From Chloroflexaceae bacterium (GTDB taxonomy: Bacteria; Chloroflexota; Chloroflexia; Chloroflexales; Chloroflexaceae), in assembly GCA_025057155.1 (NCBI GenBank), contig JANWYD010000007.1:186001-250000 (forward strand): a stretch of 64,000 nucleotides of DNA. The letters are read 5' to 3'. Below, piece by piece: positions 59,999-64,000 of this stretch. Positions within the stretch are counted from its first letter, which is position 1. Each line of letters opens with the position of its first letter. The position numbers and the translations under genes are program-made. The notes beneath the pieces are model-generated. The model had not been told where the DNA came from and made no database searches. It saw nothing but the letters and a program-made list of their open reading frames with translations.

Positions 59999-60990
59999 GC
60001 ATAACATACTCGATGGGGAAGATGATGCGTTTCATCGCTGATGTTGACTTTCGTCGGCAATGCGTCGAGCGGCTCAACTTCCCTGCCGTGCTCCAGTCGG
60101 TGCCGCAGAAATGGTTGGTGGTCGTCAATCCATCCGCTGGCCATCATACGCATGGATGGATGCGGGAAATTGGCCACCGTATGCAACGCGAGCTTGGAAG
60201 CAATGTCGCCTTCACGCGCAGCTACGAACACATCGCCGAACTTCTCAGGGAGGCCCCGGACGCGGACGGAATAGCGGTCGTTGGAGGCGATGGGACGGTT
60301 GCAGAGGCGGTCAATCATATGCGTCTCGACCGCCAGTATCTCCTGGTGCTGCCCGGGGGGACCGGCAACGGGCTGGCCCGCGATCTTGGGATCGTCTCCA
60401 TCGATCACGCTCTGGCCGCCTATCGTGCAGAAAGGCGGCAAACCGTCGATCTGCTCCAGGTTCTGTTCGATACGCCCTATGAACGGATCTGCCGTTTGAT
60501 GGTCAGCACCCTGTCATTAGGGTATGCAGCCGAAACCGTGGTGCTGGCCGGGCGACTCCCACGTGCGCTCAACGCGTTCCGCTACATTGGCGCCTCAATC
60601 GTCCAGACTGCGCGCATGCCAGACCTGACGCTGGCAGTCGAGATCGACGGATCACCGCCTCTGGAGATGCGCCTTACCAATCTGATGATAAATAACACCA
60701 GGTACGCAGGCAATTTCTGTGCGTTTCCCAACGCAAGCCTGCTGGACGGCCAATTTGATCTGCTGCTCGCTGAAAACAGCTTCTGGCAGCAGATCTTCAA
60801 TAATCTGGCCGTCCTGTCACACACCCATATGTATCGAAGCGGGCGCGATACTCGCGCCCGCTCAATACGTATTCGCTCCGCTACGTCATTGCGCCTCATG
60901 CTGGATGGCGAGATCTGGGAGGATGTTCGCGAGTTGCGTGTGCGCGTGCTCCCACAACGCCTGTGTTGCTACTGCCGGTCAACAGGTTGA
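59995..60990 (+). CDS. Diacylglycerol/lipid kinase family protein
   Basis: 331 residues. LVVVNPSAGHHTHGW and VVGGDGTVAEAVN and LPGGTGNGLARDLG are the DAGK_cat signatures (nucleotide-binding NPxxG and GGDGT); the C-terminal lipid domain runs to CCYCRSTG. The GTG at 59995 overlaps the stop of the preceding gene (GTGA). Family members phosphorylate diacylglycerol, sphingosine or other lipids in the membrane. Confidence 0.9.
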   Translation: MSITYSMGKMMRFIADVDFRRQCVERLNFPAVLQSVPQKWLVVVNPSAGHHTHGWMREIGHRMQRELGSNVAFTRSYEHIAELLREAPDADGIAVVGGDGTVAEAVNHMRLDRQYLLVLPGGTGNGLARDLGIVSIDHALAAYRAERRQTVDLLQVLFDTPYERICRLMVSTLSLGYAAETVVLAGRLPRALNAFRYIGASIVQTARMPDLTLAVEIDGSPPLEMRLTNLMINNTRYAGNFCAFPNASLLDGQFDLLLAENSFWQQIFNNLAVLSHTHMYRSGRDTRARSIRIRSATSLRLMLDGEIWEDVRELRVRVLPQRLCCYCRSTG

Positions 60991-60995
60991 TCGCC

Positions 60996-61898
60996 ATGAG
61001 CGACCGGCATCTTCAGGTGTTGCTGATCTACGCCGCGTTTCTGGCGCTAAGCATCGGGTTGACGCTGGCACGGCGCTGGCTGCGGGCCGCCGACCGCGGG
61101 CCGGGTGTGTGGAGGAAGTACCCGACCTACATCGTGTTAAATTTGATCTTTGTAGCCGCCGCCTGGCTGCCACCGTCATGGCGCGGCCTGGCGCTATTGC
61201 TCGCTTTGATCGGGGGTGGCGCCAGTTGGGAGATCGCACGGGCGCTCCGGTTAAGCATACACGAGCGCATCGTTCTGACGGCAGCTACCGTCAGTCTGGT
61301 GCTCGCTGCCGAATGGTTGACCCTCTCAGCGTATCTGTCAATCTGGCTGGGAATGCTGCTGTTGGCCTTGGCCGCCGGCGCGCTGATCGATGCACGTGGA
61401 CGGACTGGCCCGCGTGTGATGGGCATTGCGGGCGCGATGGTATACCTCCCCATCTGCCTGGCGCCGCTCCTCTGGCTCTGGCACGGCGAGGATGGCGGAT
61501 TCAGAGTCGTCTTTCTTTATTTGATTATTGCCGGGAATGATGCCTTTGCCCAGATTACCGGGCAGTTGCTTGGCGGACGCTTACTCGCGCCGCAGATCAG
61601 TCCGGGCAAGACCGTCGCTGGTGCAATCGGCGGATTCGTCTGTGCCGTCATGTTAGGAGGGGTGCTGAGTACGACGATCGGCTGGTCGGTTGTAACTGGC
61701 GTATGCGTCGGAGCAGCGCTCGGAATCGCAGGGCAGATCGGCGACCTGGTCGAGTCGAGCTGGAAGCGCGCGCTTGGGATAAAAGATTTTAGCACCCTTC
61801 TGGGGGCCCAGGGTGGGGTTCTCGATCGTTTCGACGCCTTGCTCTTCGCTTCGCCGGTGTTTTATCTGATAGTAATCAGTCCACTGGTTGAGCCGTGA
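60996..61898 (+). CDS. cdsA: Phosphatidate cytidylyltransferase (CdsA-like)
   Basis: 300 residues with about eight TM helices. The CdsA signature is present: ISPGKTVAGAIGGFVCAVMLGG and GDLVESSWKRALGIKDFSTLLGAQGGVLDRFDALLF (the S-x8-K-R-x3-K-D-x5-P-GH-GG-x2-D-R-x-D form is shortened to GIKDFSTLLGAQGGVLDRFD: the usual PGHGG reads GAQGG). It makes CDP-diacylglycerol from phosphatidate and CTP and would feed the CDP-alcohol transferase two genes upstream. It is followed closely by a convergent gene. Confidence 0.9.
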   Translation: MSDRHLQVLLIYAAFLALSIGLTLARRWLRAADRGPGVWRKYPTYIVLNLIFVAAAWLPPSWRGLALLLALIGGGASWEIARALRLSIHERIVLTAATVSLVLAAEWLTLSAYLSIWLGMLLLALAAGALIDARGRTGPRVMGIAGAMVYLPICLAPLLWLWHGEDGGFRVVFLYLIIAGNDAFAQITGQLLGGRLLAPQISPGKTVAGAIGGFVCAVMLGGVLSTTIGWSVVTGVCVGAALGIAGQIGDLVESSWKRALGIKDFSTLLGAQGGVLDRFDALLFASPVFYLIVISPLVEP

Positions 61899-61903
61899 AA
61901 TCT

Positions 61904-63109
61904 CTACTGCGCGCCCTGCCGCTCCTGTGCCAGGTACTGCGCACCACCACTGGCCCTGGCAAGGAACGCCGCGCCCGCCGCGCGCTCGGCTGCCGCCGCT
62001 TCGCGCAGCGCGGTCGCGATCCGCCTCGCCCCGCGCCGGTCGGCGACCCCGCCGCCGAGCGCCGCGAGCGCGATGGCATAGCCGTCCGCCGCCTGCTCGA
62101 GCCGTTCGGCCGCCCGGGCCATATCAGCTTCGTCCGGAAAGCGTTCGCGCAGGAAGCGCGCGTTGTCGCGGCGGAAGCGCGCGGCGCTTTCCAGGCTCTC
62201 CTTGATCGCCGCAACGGGATAGCGCGATCCCCGCCGTTCGATCTGGTCGGCCACACGCTCCAGCACCACGACGCCGGTGGGCGGCCCGTAGCGATTGCCG
62301 CCCAGCGTGGCGTTCGCCAGGCGCTCCCAGACCGGTCGCAGATCGTCGGCCCGCGGACCGGGCTCGAAGATCGTGAGCGAGTAACGCCACGGATAGGCGA
62401 ACCGGCGCGCCAGGCTGGTCACCGCCTGCAGCAGGCGCGCTTCCGTGATGTAGATCCCGATCTCGCCCGGCGGGCGCTCGCCAGGCGCACAGGTGGCCGG
62501 CGGGACGCAGACGGTCTCGTACAGGTAGAATCCGGAGGCGTCATAGCCAATTAACACGTCGCTATGGGCGATGAACGTGGATGCGCCGTAGAGCGCGCCC
62601 ATGTCCAGGGCCACGCGCACCGGGTAGCCGCGGGCCAGGAAGGAACGCAGCGCCCGGACGTAGAGCGCCGGGTCGTCGGTCACGTAGTAACGTCGGCGCA
62701 GGCCCAGGTAGGGCGCCGCGTCACGCAGGCCCACTTCGGGATCGACGCCGCAGGGCAAGAACATGTTCGTCCTCGGGATCGCGCTGAACCCGTAGGTGAA
62801 GGCCATGAGAAAATCAATATGCGCGCGGGAGCAAAGGGCGCCGCGCTGCGCGGCGATCATCTGGAGGCTGGTAGATTGGCAGGCCGGGACATCGGCGGCG
62901 ATCCAGGGCACGTCGCGCAGATGCTGTTCGGCCGGATAGTCGCCCACATCCGTCGCCGCTAATCGAATTGGCGCATACGTCTGCTCATAGTAACGCCGCA
63001 AGAAACCGCGCAGCAGCAACCGCCAGCCGACCGCGCCGGCCAGCGTCAGCGCCAACGCGAAGACAAGCGCGCCTGTTACGGCGTTGTGCCTGGTCAGTGT
63101 ACGTTGCAT
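61904..63109 (-). CDS. Membrane-anchored C39-like (papain-fold) protein
   Basis: 401 residues. One N-terminal TM (VTGALVFALALTLAGAVGWRLLL) is followed by a C39-like domain: VPACQSTSLQMIAAQ (Cys in the NxxCG/CQ position), then FIAHSDVLIGYDASGFYLYE with the His of the active site. It resembles BtrH/C39 peptidase-like families more than bacteriocin processing peptidases. The C-terminal 130 residues are helical and Arg/Ala-rich. Substrate unknown; convergent with cdsA. Confidence 0.75.
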   Translation of the reverse strand: MQRTLTRHNAVTGALVFALALTLAGAVGWRLLLRGFLRRYYEQTYAPIRLAATDVGDYPAEQHLRDVPWIAADVPACQSTSLQMIAAQRGALCSRAHIDFLMAFTYGFSAIPRTNMFLPCGVDPEVGLRDAAPYLGLRRRYYVTDDPALYVRALRSFLARGYPVRVALDMGALYGASTFIAHSDVLIGYDASGFYLYETVCVPPATCAPGERPPGEIGIYITEARLLQAVTSLARRFAYPWRYSLTIFEPGPRADDLRPVWERLANATLGGNRYGPPTGVVVLERVADQIERRGSRYPVAAIKESLESAARFRRDNARFLRERFPDEADMARAAERLEQAADGYAIALAALGGGVADRRGARRIATALREAAAAERAAGAAFLARASGGAQYLAQERQGAQ

Positions 63110-63270
63110 GGCCGCACCTCACACTCCCCCATGGATGCCCGCGCGGTCCGCCACGAGGCTGCACGGCGCCTCCGGGTTCGTCTATTGAGAAGAGGGCTGC
63201 GCGCAGCGTTGGGCGGCTATCGCGTTTCTCGAAATGATTACCCGCTCAGCGTCCTCAGTGGCTCAGTGTC

Positions 63271-64000
63271 CTAATGCGTCAACGGCACCAGCGACATCTT
63301 GATCCCCAGCACCGCGCCCCGGTACCACAGAAACGCTCCCAGCCAGACGATCAAGGCCAGCGCCACCAGCGCTACCCGACGCCCCGCCGGGCGCTCCCAC
63401 AGTCGCCCCAGCGCCGCTGCGCTGGCCAGACAGCATAGTGGAGCGATAAAGTAGACATACCGAACCTGCATGGTGTTGAGGTAATCCACCGCCACGTAGA
63501 TGAAGGGCGTGATCAGCCATCCCAGCACCAGCGCCCGCCCCAGCGGGCGCTCGGCCCGTTGCAGTAGCAGCGGAATCCCCGGCAGCAACATCAGGAAGGG
63601 CAGCATACCCATGCCCCGCCAGACGGCCACCGGCAGCACGTAGTTCAGATAGGCCCGGTGCTCGGCCATGCGCTCGGGCGAGAGCAGGTGCTGGTCGCGC
63701 ATGATCGTCTGCACCGACGCCAGCATCGGCGGCGCCACCGCGCTCAGGTACACCAGCGCGCATACACCGAGGGCGCCGAGGCCCGCCAGGGTCACCCCGC
63801 TCCAGGCCATCGCCGAGGGGCGCGGGCGCAGCCAGGCCAGGCCCAGCGTGAGCAACCCGGCGGTAACGGTGAGGATCAACACTCCCACGTGCGAGAGCAG
63901 CACCAGGCAGAGGCTCAGGAACAGCAAGGCCGCCCCCGCCCGGCTCGGGGCGCGCGTGTAGCGCAACAGCAGCCAGAGCAGCAGCAGCAGGAACATCTGG
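63271..64000 (-). CDS. GT-C-like multispanning membrane protein, 5' truncated by window edge
   Basis: The minus-strand frame is open to the end of the window, so the N-terminal part is missing; about 243 residues are visible. Seven or eight hydrophobic helices (LLLFLSLCLVLLSHVGVLILTVTAGLL, WSGVTLAGLGALGVCALVYLS) and the stretch ITPFIYVAVDYLNTMQVRYVYFIAPLCCLASAAALGRLWERPAG, with a basic cytoplasmic end, are of ArnT/PMT-like glycosyltransferase character (C-terminal half). The catalytic acidic loop would be in the missing part. Confidence 0.7.
   Translation of the reverse strand, partial: QMFLLLLLWLLLRYTRAPSRAGAALLFLSLCLVLLSHVGVLILTVTAGLLTLGLAWLRPRPSAMAWSGVTLAGLGALGVCALVYLSAVAPPMLASVQTIMRDQHLLSPERMAEHRAYLNYVLPVAVWRGMGMLPFLMLLPGIPLLLQRAERPLGRALVLGWLITPFIYVAVDYLNTMQVRYVYFIAPLCCLASAAALGRLWERPAGRRVALVALALIVWLGAFLWYRGAVLGIKMSLVPLTH

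Overview
The window reads as a high-GC chromosome segment of a Chloroflexota bacterium, probably a Chloroflexus/Roseiflexus-type lineage. This rests on gene style: many GTG starts, BTAD-type regulators, Kelch/WD40 secreted lipoproteins, a secreted protein ending in a YMPLIGRE-like tail, a DegS/NarL two-component pair, and intergenic regions full of palindromes. No rRNA, phage or CRISPR is present. Species cannot be named from this sequence alone.

Layout. 1-9.3 kb: 3' part of a GH4 glycosidase; an MFS exporter with its TetR regulator and a perfect palindromic operator; a GrdB/PrdB-like reductase read through an in-frame UGA (candidate selenoprotein); a 2x[4Fe-4S] ferredoxin; a Crp/Fnr regulator; a NarL/DegS-type two-component system; a DUF2085 membrane protein. 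9.5-16.7 kb: YpdA-like flavoprotein, an orphan structured RNA, a truncated RelE-like toxin, an ABC-2 exporter, a MazEF-type toxin-antitoxin pair, and a CPBP membrane protein fused to an HTH. 16.7-27.3 kb: a ten-kilobase glycan (exopolysaccharide) cluster, all on the minus strand. 28-34.3 kb: BTAD regulator, HdeD-like protein, tRNA-Sec, Kelch lipoprotein-like secreted protein, [2Fe-2S] protein, LacD-type aldolase. 34.7-44.2 kb: small membrane protein, acyl-CoA synthetase, holin-like protein, methyltransferase, tRNA-Ala and tRNA-Ile, AcuI/YhdH oxidoreductase, VOC protein, IMPase-like protein, and a GHMP pseudokinase. 44.2-51.1 kb: phosphonoacetaldehyde hydrolase, a PAS-PAS-STAS protein and an ABC importer of the 2-aminoethylphosphonate/iron type. 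51.8-58.4 kb: ACR3-like transporter, WD40 lipoprotein, modABC. 58.5-61.9 kb: a translationally compact phospholipid cluster (GT2, CDP-alcohol phosphatidyltransferase, lipid kinase, CdsA). 61.9-64 kb: C39-like membrane-anchored protein and a truncated GT-C-like membrane protein.

The most notable signal is the pairing of an in-frame TGA (4589-4591), placed exactly where the family has the first Cys of a CxxC and followed by an 8-bp bacterial SECIS-like hairpin, with a tRNA-Sec gene (anticodon UCA) 26 kb away. Together they argue that this organism makes selenocysteine. The rest of the Sec machinery (selA, selB, selD) is not in the window.

A second layer is the non-coding DNA. There are two dispersed terminal-inverted-repeat families: A, about 170 bp, three copies; B, about 140 bp, four copies. 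One A copy is nested inside a B copy. Other repeats are GATTTTG tails just after stop codons, paired hairpins at gene ends, and a three-way-junction RNA followed by an intrinsic terminator.
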